The notes: generated from the letters alone by a model not told the origin. A stretch of DNA of 64,000 nt from Pseudomonadaceae bacterium SI-3 (GCA_004010935.1 CP026511.1:4278001-4342000), one strand, 5' to 3'; positions 28,932 through 41,806 are shown, counted from the first letter of the stretch. Translations and numbers: made by a program.

Positions 28932-29381
28932 TCAATAAGCGCGGAACTCCTTGTGGCACGCTTCGCAGGCGTCTTCTACCTGCTGAAACGCCGGCGCGAC
29001 GCTTTCGGACGTCACCGGCGTCTGAGTGGTCGCGGCAACGAGCGCGGCAGTTCGGGCTTCTAGCTCTCGGGCCATCTGGTTAAATCGCGCCTGCTGCTGC
29101 CATACATCGTCGCGCGCATCGCTCTGCGCTTCCTTCACTTCCGGGTAATGCTGCCAGGGCTGACGGGACAGCTGATCCAGCTTCGCCGCTCCGCTGGTGA
29201 AGCCTTCTGGATCGAACGGCAAGCGACCGCGCAGCATGCCGCCCAGGTCCTCTTTGACGTCGAGCATCTGCTGATAGATCGCCTTGCGTTTGCCGAGCGG
29301 AGAGTTGGGATCGATACGATCACAGCCAGCCAACAGCGCCAACACGGCGACCAGCGACACACTCAACGGCAACAGCTTCAT
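28932..29381 (-). CDS. Class II cytochrome c (c'-type) lipoprotein
   Basis: The 149-residue protein has a lipoprotein signal, 'MKLLPLSVSLVAVLALLAGC'. The mature part is a four-helix pattern with a single CEACH haem-binding motif at the extreme C-terminus ('DACEACHKEFRAY'), the arrangement of cytochromes c' and c-556. These bind a high-spin or low-spin haem and may bind NO or carry electrons. Cytochromes c' are usually soluble, so the lipobox LAGC suggests membrane anchoring. It converges with the DUF1090 gene, with 17 bp between the stop codons. Confidence 0.8.
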   Translation of the reverse strand: MKLLPLSVSLVAVLALLAGCDRIDPNSPLGKRKAIYQQMLDVKEDLGGMLRGRLPFDPEGFTSGAAKLDQLSRQPWQHYPEVKEAQSDARDDVWQQQARFNQMARELEARTAALVAATTQTPVTSESVAPAFQQVEDACEACHKEFRAY

Positions 29382-29453
29382 GGTTCTACCACTCGGAAAT
29401 ACAACGGCCGGCGATTATCGCCCCTGCCGGCCGTATCACCAAACGTCACAAGC

Positions 29454-29888
29454 CTACTGCGACCATTCACCACCCGCGCTTTCACAGTCGACCTTGGCCT
29501 GGGCGTGGTCCGTTGCCTTGTAGTAGAAGGTGACAATGCGAGCCTGCTCGGGCACCGTCGTGGGCGCGGGCGTGCTGGTGGCCTGACTGCCAGTGGCGCG
29601 CTCGTTGGCCAGCGTCGCGGGCGTCAACGCGGCAGTACAGACGCCGAAGTGACCGGATGGGCAACTTTCGAGGATCTCCCGGCGAGAATTCTTCACCGCC
29701 TCGTTGTTTTGACAGACCCAGTCAATATTGTTGTCTTGCATGCCCTCGTAGCGAAAACACTTTTCGGTCGCCACCGGCGGCGGCACTGCGCCGGAGGTTT
29801 CGGCGCTGACGTAGCAGGAATTGGCGGCAGCCGGCAGGCTCAACCCGGCCGCAATGGCTAGCAGAACAGAACGAAACAAGAGGTTCAT
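29454..29888 (-). CDS. Secreted Cys-rich protein of unknown function
   Basis: The ATG at 29888 follows AGGAG at about 9 nt. The 144-residue product has a signal peptide ('LLFRSVLLAIAAGLSLPAAA') and six Cys in the mature part, enough for three disulfides. It also has a Pro/Thr/Ala-rich linker near residues 90-110 and a C-terminal 'FYYKATDHAQAKVDCESAGGE'. I recognise no family. A 14-codon extension upstream is rejected. The gene stands between the cytochrome c' gene (same strand) and the divergent antiporter. Confidence 0.65.
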   Translation of the reverse strand: MNLLFRSVLLAIAAGLSLPAAANSCYVSAETSGAVPPPVATEKCFRYEGMQDNNIDWVCQNNEAVKNSRREILESCPSGHFGVCTAALTPATLANERATGSQATSTPAPTTVPEQARIVTFYYKATDHAQAKVDCESAGGEWSQ

Positions 29889-30046
29889 GTTGGCAGCTCC
29901 TGAAAGGATCACTCGCCCGGCGAGGTTCACCGAACCTTACCGTTCGACCCTTCAGGCCGTGGCTGAGTTCGCGAATCGCCTGGCACCATTTGCCTCGAAC
30001 CCTAGTCCACTCTGCATTCGCCCATCGATGCTGCCCTGAGGACCCC

Positions 30047-31300
<1,254 letters not shown>

Positions 31301-31320
31301 CCGAGAGCACTGCGCCGGGC

Positions 31321-31349
31321 TTGGGATTGCTCGCGGTCACGGCTATAAT
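31321..31349 (+). promoter_or_regulatory. Sigma70 promoter of the ahcY-metF unit
   Basis: TTGGGA (31321-31326), a 17-bp spacer and TATAAT (31344-31349) form a good promoter. It would start transcription near 31356, about 40 nt before the SAH riboswitch aptamer. Confidence 0.75.
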
Positions 31350-31394
31350 CGCCTAGCTCTACACCGCCGACACTGCTCGGCCGTGCCCGCCACC

Positions 31395-31501
31395 TGTCCG
31401 AGGGGCGCTGCAGCAGGCTTACCTTCAGGGGGGTCTGTCAGGCTCGGATAGGGCGTTAACCATACGCATCAACGGCGCCCATTCGCACAAAACGAATGGA
31501 G
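31395..31501 (+). promoter_or_regulatory. S-adenosylhomocysteine (SAH) riboswitch upstream of ahcY
   Basis: The leader carries the conserved SAH-aptamer core: TCCGAG (31397-31402) pairs with CTCGGA (31443-31448), and GGGGCGCTGCAGC is followed by the far segment CAACGGCGCCCA (31470-31481), which pairs back to GGGGCGC as the pseudoknot. Downstream, CCATTCG (31479-31485) and CGAATGG (31493-31499) can form a hairpin that takes in the first bases of the GGAG ribosome-binding site. The CCC needed for the aptamer pairing overlaps that hairpin, so SAH binding should free the site and switch ahcY translation on. Matches the known use of this class before ahcY in Pseudomonas. Confidence 0.88.
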
Positions 31502-31510
31502 AACTCTTTA

Positions 31511-32920
<1,410 letters not shown>

Positions 32921-33000
32921 TAACGGCCAGAGCCGCACCAGCGCTTTGCACGAGCCAGCTCGGTCAAGCGCGGTGTGGCTGATCGCCGAAAGGAATTGTC

Positions 33001-33852
33001 ATGTCACAAACACGTAGCCATAGCTTCAGCTTCGAGTTCTTCCCGACCAAGACCGACGCCGGGCACGAAAAACTTCTGGCCACCGCCAGGCGCCTGGCCG
33101 AATACAAACCGGACTTCTTCTCCTGCACCTACGGTGCCGGCGGTTCGACGCGTGATCGCACCCTCAATACCGTGCTGCAGCTCGACGGCGAAGTGAAGGT
33201 CTCCACGGCGCCGCATCTGTCCTGCGTTGGCGACACTAAGGCTGAATTGCGCGAACTGCTGAACATCTACAAGGACGCCGGGATCCAGCGCATCGTCGCC
33301 CTGCGCGGCGACCTGCCCTCCGGCATGGGCATGGCCAGCGGGGAGCTGCGCTATGCCAATGAGCTGGTGGAATTCATTCGCGCCGAAACGGGCGATCATT
33401 TCCATATCGAAATCGCGGCTTATCCGGAGATGCATCCGCAGGCGCGCCATTTCGAAGATGACCTGGCCAATTTCGTGCGCAAGGCCAAGGCCGGTGCTGA
33501 CAGCGCCATCACCCAGTACTTCTTCAACGCCGACTGCTACTTCTACTTCGTCGAGCGCGTGCGCAAGCTGGGTGTGGACACGCCGATCGTCCCGGGCATC
33601 ATGCCGATCACCAACTACAGCAAGCTGGCGCGCTTCTCCGACGCCTGCGGTGCGGAAATTCCGCGCTGGGTGCGCAAGCAGCTGGAAGCCTACGGCGACG
33701 ACATGGAAAGCATCCAGGCTTTCGGCACGCAAGTGATCACCGAGATGTGCGAGAAATTGCTCGCCGGTGGCGCGCCTGGGCTGCACTTCTACACCCTGAA
33801 CCAGGCCGAACCCAGCCTGGCCGTCTGGGAAAACTTGAAGCTGGTTCGCTGA
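33001..33852 (+). CDS. metF: Methylenetetrahydrofolate reductase
   Basis: This 283-residue flavoprotein reduces 5,10-methylene-THF to 5-methyl-THF, the methyl donor for methionine synthesis. Family features are 'SFEFFPTKTDAGHEKL', 'CTYGAGGSTRDRTL', 'APHLSCVGDTKAELRELL', 'VALRGDLPSG', 'AAYPEMHPQA', 'ADSAITQYFFNAD' and 'GIMPITNYSKLARFSDACG'. AAGGAA precedes the ATG. It follows ahcY by 80 bp, so the riboswitch-led transcript probably includes both, linking the homocysteine-releasing and methyl-donating steps. A perfect hairpin begins 5 nt after the stop. Confidence 0.96.
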   Translation: MSQTRSHSFSFEFFPTKTDAGHEKLLATARRLAEYKPDFFSCTYGAGGSTRDRTLNTVLQLDGEVKVSTAPHLSCVGDTKAELRELLNIYKDAGIQRIVALRGDLPSGMGMASGELRYANELVEFIRAETGDHFHIEIAAYPEMHPQARHFEDDLANFVRKAKAGADSAITQYFFNADCYFYFVERVRKLGVDTPIVPGIMPITNYSKLARFSDACGAEIPRWVRKQLEAYGDDMESIQAFGTQVITEMCEKLLAGGAPGLHFYTLNQAEPSLAVWENLKLVR

Positions 33853-33857
33853 ACTGC

Positions 33858-33884
33858 CCAGCTCCCTGCGAAACAGGGAGCTGG
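33858..33884 (+). terminator. Perfect hairpin after metF
   Basis: CCAGCTCCCTG (33858-33868) and CAGGGAGCTGG (33874-33884) form an 11-bp stem with a 5-nt CGAAA loop, starting right after the metF stop codon. No T-tract follows, so it may stabilise the 3' end of the mRNA as well as or instead of terminating. Confidence 0.6.
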
Positions 33885-33938
33885 CCAATGAACCTGCGAA
33901 CTGCCACACTGTCCTACCAATGCGGCGTTAACAGGCTC

Positions 33939-33947
33939 TGTTATACT
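33939..33947 (+). promoter_or_regulatory. Extended -10 promoter candidate for rhlE
   Basis: TG-T-TATACT is an extended -10 element without a good -35 at 17 bp. A start near 33954 would give an untranslated leader of about 130 nt before the rhlE ATG. Nothing else is recognised in the 232-bp gap apart from the metF hairpin. Confidence 0.4.
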
Positions 33948-34084
33948 CCGCGCTTCCGCCAGGCTTACGCCCGGATGTCGTTATCGTAGAGATGCGGCAG
34001 GACCGGACGGGATCGCACGCCAGTCGCGATTCGAGCCAGGCATGACCATCCCAGGGCAACGCCCTACACAAGACAGGATTACTC

Positions 34085-35902
34085 ATGTCCTTTGCTTCCC
34101 TCGGTCTCTCCGAGGCTTTGGCCGGTGCCGTCGAGGCCGCCGGTTACACCCAGCCTACACCGGTGCAACAGCGGGCCATTCCCGCCGTGTTGCAAGGACG
34201 CGACCTGATGGTCGCTGCACAGACGGGAACCGGCAAGACCGGTGGCTTTGCCCTCCCCGTACTCGAAATTCTTTTCCCGGGCGGCCATCCTGACCGCGAG
34301 CACCGGCACGGTCCGCGCCAGCCGCGCGTACTGGTGCTGACGCCGACACGCGAGCTCGCCGCCCAGGTACACGATAGCTTCAAGCTGTACGCCCGCGACC
34401 TGCCGCTGAAAAGCGCGGTGATCTTCGGAGGCGTCGGCATGAACCCGCAGGTTCAAGCCATTGCAAAGGGCCTCGACGTGCTCGTCGCCTGCCCGGGCCG
34501 CTTGCTCGACTTGGCGAACCAGAAAGCCGTCGACCTTTCCCACGTGGAGATTCTGGTCCTCGACGAAGCCGACCGCATGCTCGACATGGGCTTTATCCAT
34601 GACGTCAAGAAGGTCCTCGCCAAGCTGCCGACCAAGCGCCAGAACCTGCTGTTCTCGGCGACCTTTTCCAAGGACATCACCGACCTCGCCAGCAAGTTGC
34701 TGCACGAGCCGGAGAAAATCCAGGTCACACCGCCGAACACGACCGTCGAGCGTATCGAGCAGCGTGTTTTTCGTCTGCCATCCACGCACAAACGCGCCCT
34801 GCTGGCCCATCTGATCACCAAAGGCGCCTGGGAACAGGTCCTAGTGTTCACCCGCACCAAGCACGGTGCCAACCGCCTTGCCGAGTATCTCGACAAGCAC
34901 GGTCTGCCGGCAGTCGCGATTCACGGTAACAAGAGCCAGAACGCGCGTACCAAGGCGCTGGCGGATTTCAAGGCCAACCAGGTACGTATCCTGGTCGCCA
35001 CCGATATCGCCGCGCGCGGGCTGGACATCGACCAGTTGCCTCACGTGGTCAACTTCGAGCTGCCGAACGTCGAGGAAGACTACGTTCACCGGATCGGGCG
35101 TACAGGTCGGGCTGGCCGCAGCGGTGAAGCGATTTCGCTGGTCGCACCTGACGAGGAAAAGCTGCTCAAGGGCATCGAGCGGATGACCAAGCAGAAGATT
35201 CCGGACGGCGATTTGCTGGGCTTCGACGCCAGCACTATCGAAGCGGAGAAGCCGGAAGTCCGTGAGCCACGCCAGCCACGTCCTGCTCGCAACAGTGAAC
35301 GCAAACCTCGGGGCGAGCGCGCTGCCAAAACCACCGAAACTGCAGCCAGCGAGCCGAAAGCGGGCGACCGCAACCGTCGCGGGCGCAACAAGCCGCGCAG
35401 TGCGCGTCCAGCTCAGGGCTCAGCAGAGCAGACAGCTGCAGCTCCGGTGAGCCGTCCGCCTCGCCTACCGAATGATCGCGCTCCGGACGAATTTCTTGAT
35501 GACGAAGTCGATAACTTCGGCAACAGCGTCGACTATGTCAGTCCCTACCAGAACAAGCAGGGACGTGGCCGTCGTCCCGGCGCGCCGGCTCAACCGGCTA
35601 GCCAGCCACGTGCCGCGGCAGCCCCACGCAACGGCGCTGCCAGTGCAGGCGCTCAAGGTAAAGGCAAGCGTCAAGGGCAGCCTGCACGTGGCGCGCAGCC
35701 ACGCCGCAAGAACGAAGGGCGTCGGATCGACGGTGACAGCAGTGGTGCCCGCCGGGACGTTGCGGAGAAGCCGAAGGAAAAGCAGCCGGTCATCATCCAC
35801 AAGGAGTCGAAACTGGACCGACTGCCCAGCATTGAGCAATTGGAACAACTGCCGACCAAGCCTCGCGGCGAGAAGCCAGCATTGCTGACCCGCAATCGCT
35901 GA
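34085..35902 (+). CDS. rhlE: DEAD-box RNA helicase RhlE-type
   Basis: The 605-residue protein has the full helicase core in residues 1-380: Q motif '[13 protein letters not shown]', motif I 'AAQTGTGKT', 'PTRELAAQV', 'VLDEADRML', 'LLFSATF', '[14 protein letters not shown]' and '[11 protein letters not shown]'. After about residue 385 comes a long basic, Arg/Pro/Ala-rich low-complexity tail, as in Pseudomonas RhlE proteins, likely disordered and RNA-binding. RhlE helicases act in ribosome maturation, RNA decay and growth in the cold. It sits between metF and the efflux operon, the same neighbours I recall in P. aeruginosa. A bidirectional terminator follows. Confidence 0.92.
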   Translation: MSFASLGLSEALAGAVEAAGYTQPTPVQQRAIPAVLQGRDLMVAAQTGTGKTGGFALPVLEILFPGGHPDREHRHGPRQPRVLVLTPTRELAAQVHDSFKLYARDLPLKSAVIFGGVGMNPQVQAIAKGLDVLVACPGRLLDLANQKAVDLSHVEILVLDEADRMLDMGFIHDVKKVLAKLPTKRQNLLFSATFSKDITDLASKLLHEPEKIQVTPPNTTVERIEQRVFRLPSTHKRALLAHLITKGAWEQVLVFTRTKHGANRLAEYLDKHGLPAVAIHGNKSQNARTKALADFKANQVRILVATDIAARGLDIDQLPHVVNFELPNVEEDYVHRIGRTGRAGRSGEAISLVAPDEEKLLKGIERMTKQKIPDGDLLGFDASTIEAEKPEVREPRQPRPARNSERKPRGERAAKTTETAASEPKAGDRNRRGRNKPRSARPAQGSAEQTAAAPVSRPPRLPNDRAPDEFLDDEVDNFGNSVDYVSPYQNKQGRGRRPGAPAQPASQPRAAAAPRNGAASAGAQGKGKRQGQPARGAQPRRKNEGRRIDGDSSGARRDVAEKPKEKQPVIIHKESKLDRLPSIEQLEQLPTKPRGEKPALLTRNR

Positions 35903-35916
35903 AACGCAGCACGAAT

Positions 35917-35946
35917 AAAAACGCCGCCCTCAAAGGCGGCGTTTTT
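35917..35946. terminator. Bidirectional intrinsic terminator between rhlE and the RND outer-membrane gene
   Basis: AAAAACGCCGCC (35917-35928) and GGCGGCGTTTTT (35935-35946) form a 12-bp palindrome with A- and T-tracts on the two sides, so it can stop both rhlE (+) and the convergent efflux operon (-). Confidence 0.92.
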
Positions 35947-36005
35947 GTTTGAGCGTTAGCTCGGTAATCACACCATCGACCGACGGCAAGCGTCGCGAGA
36001 CAGAC

Positions 36006-37436
36006 TCAACCCGACCCTGGGATAGCCTCGGCGTTAGCATCCCAACCGCCGCCCAACGCCTTGAACAACTCGACTTCACTGATCATCTGTGCCAGACGGT
36101 CACTGATGTACTGCTGCTGCACTTCGAATAGCTGACGCTGTGCATCGAGCAACGTCAGGTAGCTGTCTACGCCCGTCCGGTAACGCCTCTCGGCGAGACG
36201 ATAGTAGTCTTCGCTGGTCTCCAACAAGTCACGCTGAGCCTGCAACTGGCGAACATAGGTCGCCTGGGCCGCCAGCCCGTCCGCCACCTCACGGAACGCC
36301 GTCTGGATTGCCTGTTCATACTGAGCCACCTGGATGTTGCGGCTGATCTCGGCGTAGTCGAGGTTGGCACGCAGCTGCCCGGCATTGAAGATCGGCACAC
36401 TGATACTCGGAGAAAAGTTCCAGTAGCTGGAACCACCATCGAACAGCCCGGACAGCTCACTGCTCGCGGTACCTACCGCGCCAGTGAGGCTGATACGCGG
36501 AAAGAACGCTGCCCTCGCCGCCCCGATATTCGCGTTGGCAGCGCGTAGCTGATATTCAGCTTGAATGATGTCCGGACGCTTATAGAGCAAGTCCGACGGT
36601 AGCCCCACCGGAACCGTGGCCAGCAGGTCGCGCTCCAGCCGACCATCGGCCGGCAAGTTCAACGGAACGCTCTGGCCAAGCAGCAGCGTGAGGGCGTTGC
36701 GGTCTTGGGCAACCTGGCGGGTATAACGCTCGATCCCCACTCGTGCGGTATCGACCGCGCTGCGCGCCTGGCTCAACTCGAGCGCCGAGGCTACGCCGAC
36801 ATCGAAGCTGCGCCGAGTAAGTGAGAGGCTTTCCTCATAGGCGTTCAGCGTGTCACGACTCACCTGCAACAGAGCCTGATCGGCCTGCAAGGTCAGCCAG
36901 GCATTGGCAACGCTCGCGATCAGACTGATCCGGGTGCTCCGCTGTGCTGCCTCGGTGGCGAAATACTGCTGTAGCGCCTGTTCACGCAGACTACCCAGGC
37001 GCCCGAACAAGTCCAGTTCCCACGAGACACCGAGCGTCGCGCTGTACTGGCTGCTGATGGCACCGTCGCCGGTCTGGTTCAGATCTCCAGGCGTTCGAGT
37101 ACGACTGCCGGCCGCGTCGCCACTTACCAGCGGCAGCAGATCGGCCCGCTGAACACGGTAGAGCGCGCGATACGCATCGACATTTAGCGCCGCAACCCGA
37201 AGGTCGCGGTTGTTCTCCAGGGCCACGCGTATCAACTCACGCAGCGCGGGATCCCTGAAGAAGGCCTGCCACTCCATCTCCATCTGCCGCCCTTTCACCG
37301 CACTGGCAGAGCCGATGTAAGCCTCGCCCTCGGGCCAGGACTCAGGCGTTGGTGCGTCGGGGCGCTGGTAATCAGGCATTAACGAGCAACCGCTTAGCGC
37401 TGCCATCAGCGCCAGGCTCAGTACTGACTTGTTCAT
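36006..37436 (-). CDS. ttgC: RND efflux outer-membrane factor (OprM/TtgC/TbtM type)
   Basis: This 476-residue lipoprotein has signal and lipobox '[21 protein letters not shown]' around residue 17. It shows the duplicated TolC-like architecture with '[22 protein letters not shown]', '[20 protein letters not shown]', '[20 protein letters not shown]', '[15 protein letters not shown]' and '[18 protein letters not shown]'. It forms the outer-membrane channel of the tripartite pump. It is the last gene of the operon, overlapping the permease gene by 4 bp. P. stutzeri TbtABM, P. putida TtgABC and P. aeruginosa MexAB-OprM are the close relatives, and I cannot choose between names from sequence alone. 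Confidence 0.9.
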   Translation of the reverse strand: MNKSVLSLALMAALSGCSLMPDYQRPDAPTPESWPEGEAYIGSASAVKGRQMEMEWQAFFRDPALRELIRVALENNRDLRVAALNVDAYRALYRVQRADLLPLVSGDAAGSRTRTPGDLNQTGDGAISSQYSATLGVSWELDLFGRLGSLREQALQQYFATEAAQRSTRISLIASVANAWLTLQADQALLQVSRDTLNAYEESLSLTRRSFDVGVASALELSQARSAVDTARVGIERYTRQVAQDRNALTLLLGQSVPLNLPADGRLERDLLATVPVGLPSDLLYKRPDIIQAEYQLRAANANIGAARAAFFPRISLTGAVGTASSELSGLFDGGSSYWNFSPSISVPIFNAGQLRANLDYAEISRNIQVAQYEQAIQTAFREVADGLAAQATYVRQLQAQRDLLETSEDYYRLAERRYRTGVDSYLTLLDAQRQLFEVQQQYISDRLAQMISEVELFKALGGGWDANAEAIPGSG

Positions 37437-40400
37437 TGCGCCTCTCCGTTTTGCTCGTCGCCCACAGTCTTTTTGCGCTTACCCAGCGAAGACACCAGCA
37501 CATAGAACAGCGGCACCCAGAAGATCGCCAACAGCATGGCGCTGAGCATGCCGCCGATCACACCTGTACCGATCGCATGTTTGCTGCCGGCACCCGCCCC
37601 GCTGGAGATCGCCAGCGGAAGTACGCCAAGCATGAATGCCAGTGAGGTCATGATGATAGGACGTAAACGAATGCGGCAGGCTTCGATCGCCGCCTCGGTT
37701 AGTGTCATGCCCTGCTCGTGCAAGGTCTTGGCGAACTCGACGATCAGGATTGCGTTACGCGCCGACAAGCCTACGGTGGTCAGCAGACCGACCTGGAAGA
37801 AGACGTCATTCGACAACCCGCGCCCCATGGTGAACGCCAGTGCGCCAACAATACCCAGCGGCACAACGAGCATGACCGAGAGCGGAACCGACCAACTCTC
37901 GTACAGGGCCGCAAGCGCGAGGAATACCACCAGCAGCGACAGGGCATACAGTGCCGGCGCCTGCGATCCCGACAAACGCTCTTCATAGGACTGGCCAGTC
38001 CATGAGAACCCAATGCCAGCCGGCAACTGCGCGGCGATCCGCTCGACCGCAGCCATAGCCTCGCCGGAGCTGTAGCCTGGTGCAGCCGCTCCCAGAATTT
38101 CCATCGCCGGCACGCCATTGAAACGAGTCAGCTTAGGCGGGCCATACGTCCACTCACCGGTGGCGAATGCGGTGAAGGGCACCATCTCGCCTGCGGCGTT
38201 GCGCACATACCATTTGCCGAGATCCTCCGGGTTCATCCGTGAAGTGGGTTCGCCCTGCATGTAGACGCGCTTGACCCGACCCCGATCGATGAAGTCATTG
38301 ACGTAACTCGAGCCCCACGCAATCGATAGGGAGTCGTTGATCGCGGCAAGGGAAACCTGAAGAGCACGTGCCTTTTCGTCGTCGATGATCAGCCGATACT
38401 GCGGTTCGTCGCGCATCCCGTTGAAACGAACGCCGGTGAGCGCTGGGTCCTCTGCGGCCAGCTGCATGAACTGGTCACGCGCCTTGCTCAGTGCATCATG
38501 GCCGAGCCCGGCCTGGTCCTGCAGATATACGTCGAACCCGGTGGCGTTGCCCAACTCCATCACCGCAGGCGGCGCGAAGGCGAACACCATGGCATCGCGA
38601 AGACTGAAGAAGTACCCCTGGGCACGCTCAGCCAGCTCGAAGACACCCTGCCCGGGCTCGGTCCGTTCTTCCCATGGCTTGAGCATAATGAAGGCCATGC
38701 CTGAACTCTGGCCGCGGCCCGCGAAGTTGAAGCCGGTAATGGTGAACACCGAATTGACCGTCTCGCTTTCCTCGGTCAGCAGATAATCCCGCATCTGTTC
38801 GACAACCTCCTGGGTGCGGCTCGCGGTCGAACCGGCAGGCGTCTGCACCTGGGCGAACAGCACACCCTGATCTTCCTCGGGAAGAAAGGCAGTGGGAATG
38901 CGGGTGAACATCCAGATCATGATGCCGACAATGAGCAGATACATCAGCAGATAGGGCGCCTTGCGCCGCAACACAGCTTTCACACCACGCTCGTAGCGCA
39001 GGGTGCCGCGCTCGAAGGTGCGGTTGAACCAGCCGAAGAAACCGCGTTTGCCCTCATGATCGCCGCTATGCGGTTTGAGGATGGTGGCGCACAGCGCTGG
39101 CGTGAAAATCAGCGCGACCAAGACTGAGAGCACCATGGCCGAGACGATGGTGATGGAGAACTGACGATAGATAACCCCGGTAGAGCCACCGAAAAACGCC
39201 ATCGGCAACAGTACAGCGGAAAGCACCACACCGATGCCTACCAGCGCGCCCTGGATCTGACCCATCGACTTGCGCGTCGCTTCCCGCGCCGAAAGCCCCT
39301 CCTCGCGCATCACCCGTTCGACGTTCTCCACCACCACGATGGCATCGTCCACCAGCAGACCGATCGCCAGAATCATGGCGAACATGGTGAGCGTGTTGAT
39401 GCTGTATCCAAACGTCAGCAGGATCGCAAAAGTGCCGAGGATCACCACTGGCACAGCCAACGTCGGGATCAGCGTTGCCCGCAGGTTCTGCAGGAATAGG
39501 AACATCACCAGGAACACCAGCACGAAGGCTTCGATCAAGGTATGCACTACGCCTTCGATGGAGGCCGAGATGACCGGTGTGGTGTCGTAGGGGTAAACCA
39601 CCTCGACGCCAGGCGGGAAGAAAGGCTCCAGCTCGGAGATCGTCTGACGGACCGCTGTCGCGGTATCAAGCGCGTTGCCACCCGCCGCCAGGCGTATCCC
39701 CAAACCTGCTGCAGGCCGGCCGTTGTACTCGGCGCGAATTGCATAGCTTTCGGCACCGAGCTCGACCTTGGCCACGTCACGCAGGCGCACCTGTGATCCA
39801 TCGGCGTTGACCTTCAGCAAGATCTTCTCGAACTGCTCCGGCGTCTCCAGACGGGTCTTGCCAATGATCGTGGCGTTGAGCTGCTGGGTTTCCACCGCCG
39901 GCAAACCACCAAGCTGACCGGATGAAACCTGGACGTTCTGCTCCTGGATCGCAGACCGGACGTCCACTGCGGTCAGTTGGTACTGCTGCAGTTTGGCCGG
40001 GTCTAACCAGATCCGCATCGCATACTGGGCGCCGAACACCTGGAAGTCACCGACACCTGGCGTACGGGAGATCGGATCCTGCACATTGGCCACGATGTAG
40101 TTGGCCAGGTCGAAGTTGCTCTGCTGTCCGTCCTTGGACACCAGCGCCACCACCATCAGGAAGTTGCGCGCCGACTTCGACACACGTATGCCCTGCTGCT
40201 GAACCGCCTGCGGTAGCAGGGGCGTGGCGAGCTGCAGTTTGTTCTGTACCTGTACCTGCGCGATGTCAGGGTCGGTGCCCTGCTCGAATGTCACGTTGAT
40301 CGTCATGCTGCCATCGGAGTTACTTTCCGATGAGATGTAACGCAGACCATCGAGGCCATTGAGCTGCTGCTCGATGACCTGGACGACGGTGTCCTGAACC

Positions 40401-40567
40401 GTTCGCGCCGAAGCGCCCGGATAGTTGACCGAAATCGACACGTTCGGCGGTGCGATGCTCGGGTACTGGTTGACTGGCAGTTTGAGGACTGCCAACGCTC
40501 CGGCAAGCATCAGCACCAGGGCAATCACCCAGGCAAAGATGGGCCGGTCGATGAAGAACTTGGACAT
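37433..40567 (-). CDS. ttgB: RND multidrug efflux permease (MexB/TtgB/TbtB type, HAE1)
   Basis: The 1044-residue inner-membrane protein has the HAE1 layout: N-terminal '[20 protein letters not shown]', two large periplasmic loops, 12 transmembrane segments, and the proton-relay pair Asp-Asp in '[18 protein letters not shown]' near residue 407. Further signatures are 'PVAQYP'-like '[12 protein letters not shown]', '[16 protein letters not shown]' and '[20 protein letters not shown]'. It exports hydrophobic drugs, solvents and dyes in exchange for protons. Length and motifs match the MexB group closely. It starts 6 bp after the fusion-protein stop and overlaps the outer-membrane gene by 4 bp. 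Confidence 0.93.
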   Translation of the reverse strand: MSKFFIDRPIFAWVIALVLMLAGALAVLKLPVNQYPSIAPPNVSISVNYPGASARTVQDTVVQVIEQQLNGLDGLRYISSESNSDGSMTINVTFEQGTDPDIAQVQVQNKLQLATPLLPQAVQQQGIRVSKSARNFLMVVALVSKDGQQSNFDLANYIVANVQDPISRTPGVGDFQVFGAQYAMRIWLDPAKLQQYQLTAVDVRSAIQEQNVQVSSGQLGGLPAVETQQLNATIIGKTRLETPEQFEKILLKVNADGSQVRLRDVAKVELGAESYAIRAEYNGRPAAGLGIRLAAGGNALDTATAVRQTISELEPFFPPGVEVVYPYDTTPVISASIEGVVHTLIEAFVLVFLVMFLFLQNLRATLIPTLAVPVVILGTFAILLTFGYSINTLTMFAMILAIGLLVDDAIVVVENVERVMREEGLSAREATRKSMGQIQGALVGIGVVLSAVLLPMAFFGGSTGVIYRQFSITIVSAMVLSVLVALIFTPALCATILKPHSGDHEGKRGFFGWFNRTFERGTLRYERGVKAVLRRKAPYLLMYLLIVGIMIWMFTRIPTAFLPEEDQGVLFAQVQTPAGSTASRTQEVVEQMRDYLLTEESETVNSVFTITGFNFAGRGQSSGMAFIMLKPWEERTEPGQGVFELAERAQGYFFSLRDAMVFAFAPPAVMELGNATGFDVYLQDQAGLGHDALSKARDQFMQLAAEDPALTGVRFNGMRDEPQYRLIIDDEKARALQVSLAAINDSLSIAWGSSYVNDFIDRGRVKRVYMQGEPTSRMNPEDLGKWYVRNAAGEMVPFTAFATGEWTYGPPKLTRFNGVPAMEILGAAAPGYSSGEAMAAVERIAAQLPAGIGFSWTGQSYEERLSGSQAPALYALSLLVVFLALAALYESWSVPLSVMLVVPLGIVGALAFTMGRGLSNDVFFQVGLLTTVGLSARNAILIVEFAKTLHEQGMTLTEAAIEACRIRLRPIIMTSLAFMLGVLPLAISSGAGAGSKHAIGTGVIGGMLSAMLLAIFWVPLFYVLVSSLGKRKKTVGDEQNGEAQ

Positions 40568-40573
40568 GTCTGA

Positions 40574-41734
40574 TTATCCCTCTTGGCCAGCGGCGGCTGC
40601 GCCAGCCTGGCCATTGCTCTGCCCGGCCTGCTTGACGTTACCGGCTGGCTGCGCATTGACCTCGACACCTGGGCGAATGAACTGCAGCCCTTCGGTAATC
40701 ACGCGATCACCTGGCTGCAAGCCTTCGCTCACCAGCCAGCGATTGCCGACTGCACGCTCGGTCTTGATCTGGCGTAGTTCGACCTTGTTGTCGGCGCCTA
40801 CAACCATCGCGGTCGGCTCACCACGAGCGTCACGGGTAACGCCCTGTTGAGGCACCAGCAATGCCTGCTCTCGAACACCGGCCGGCAAGCGCGCGTGAAC
40901 GAACATGCCAGGCAGCAGCTCTTTCTCAGGATTCGGAAACTTGGCGCGTATGGTGACCGAACCCGTGCCTTCGTCGACCGACACTTCGGAGACTTCCAGC
41001 GTACCGTCATGCGGATATTCGGAGCCGTCCGGCAAGATCAGCCGGGCCTTGGCCGCGCTGTCCCCGGCCTGCTGCAGCCGGCCGCTTTCCAGGTCGCGCC
41101 GCAGGGCAATCAAGTCCTGCACCGGCTGGGTCACATCGACATAGATCGGATCGAGCTGCTGGATGGTCGCCAACTCCTGCGCCTGGCCATTGCTGACCAA
41201 CGCCCCTTCGGTCACCGCGGAGCGGCCTATACGCCCGGAGATGGGCGCAAGTACTTTGGTATAGCGAACATCGATTTTTGCCCGTTCCAGCTCAGCCTGG
41301 GCCTGCAGAGACGCAGCCCGAGCCTCATCATGGGCTTGCTGGCTCACCGCCTGTTCCTTGACCAGCAGCGCATAGCGATCAGACAGCGACTTGGCCGACG
41401 CCAGCCGCGCCTGAGCACTTTTCAGGGTGGCCTCGTATACGGCCGGATCGATCTGATAGAGCTGCTGACCCTTCTTTACTTCACTCCCTTCTGTGAACAG
41501 GCGCTTCTGAATGATACCGCTGACCTGCGGCCGGACCTCAGCAACGCGGAAGGCTGTGGTTCGGCCCGGCAGCTCCGTTGTCAGTTCGAACGGCTCAGCT
41601 CCGAGTGTCACGATGCCAACCTGAGGGGCCGGCTTCCCCGCCGGCGCCGCCGCTTGTTCGTCCTGACAACCGCTGAGCAGTGCTACGGCGACGAAAAGTG
41701 GAATCAGAACAGCACTGGCTGGTTTGATCAGCAT
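40574..41734 (-). CDS. ttgA: RND efflux periplasmic adaptor lipoprotein (MexA/TtgA/TbtA type)
   Basis: The 386-residue adaptor has a lipoprotein signal with lipobox LLSGC ('LFVAVALLSGCQDEQ'), a beta-barrel/lipoyl/hairpin order including 'GRTTAFRVAEVRPQVSGIIQ', 'VKKGQQLYQIDPAVYEATL', 'RYTKVLAPISGRIGRSAVTE', 'LDPIYVDVTQP', 'FPNPEKELLPGMFVHA' and 'VITEGLQFIRPGVEV'. These match MexA closely. ATG codons at 41749 and 41734 are both in frame. GAGGT lies 9 nt before 41734 and nothing suitable precedes 41749, so I use 41734. Its promoter, about 75-100 bp upstream, is embedded in a TtgR-type operator. Confidence 0.92.
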   Translation of the reverse strand: MLIKPASAVLIPLFVAVALLSGCQDEQAAAPAGKPAPQVGIVTLGAEPFELTTELPGRTTAFRVAEVRPQVSGIIQKRLFTEGSEVKKGQQLYQIDPAVYEATLKSAQARLASAKSLSDRYALLVKEQAVSQQAHDEARAASLQAQAELERAKIDVRYTKVLAPISGRIGRSAVTEGALVSNGQAQELATIQQLDPIYVDVTQPVQDLIALRRDLESGRLQQAGDSAAKARLILPDGSEYPHDGTLEVSEVSVDEGTGSVTIRAKFPNPEKELLPGMFVHARLPAGVREQALLVPQQGVTRDARGEPTAMVVGADNKVELRQIKTERAVGNRWLVSEGLQPGDRVITEGLQFIRPGVEVNAQPAGNVKQAGQSNGQAGAAAAGQEG

Positions 41735-41806
41735 CGGGAGTGACCTCATTGAACAAATGGCCCTAGAGCAGAACAGCCTGGGCAGACTCGAATGGCAGAA
41801 TGCGGC

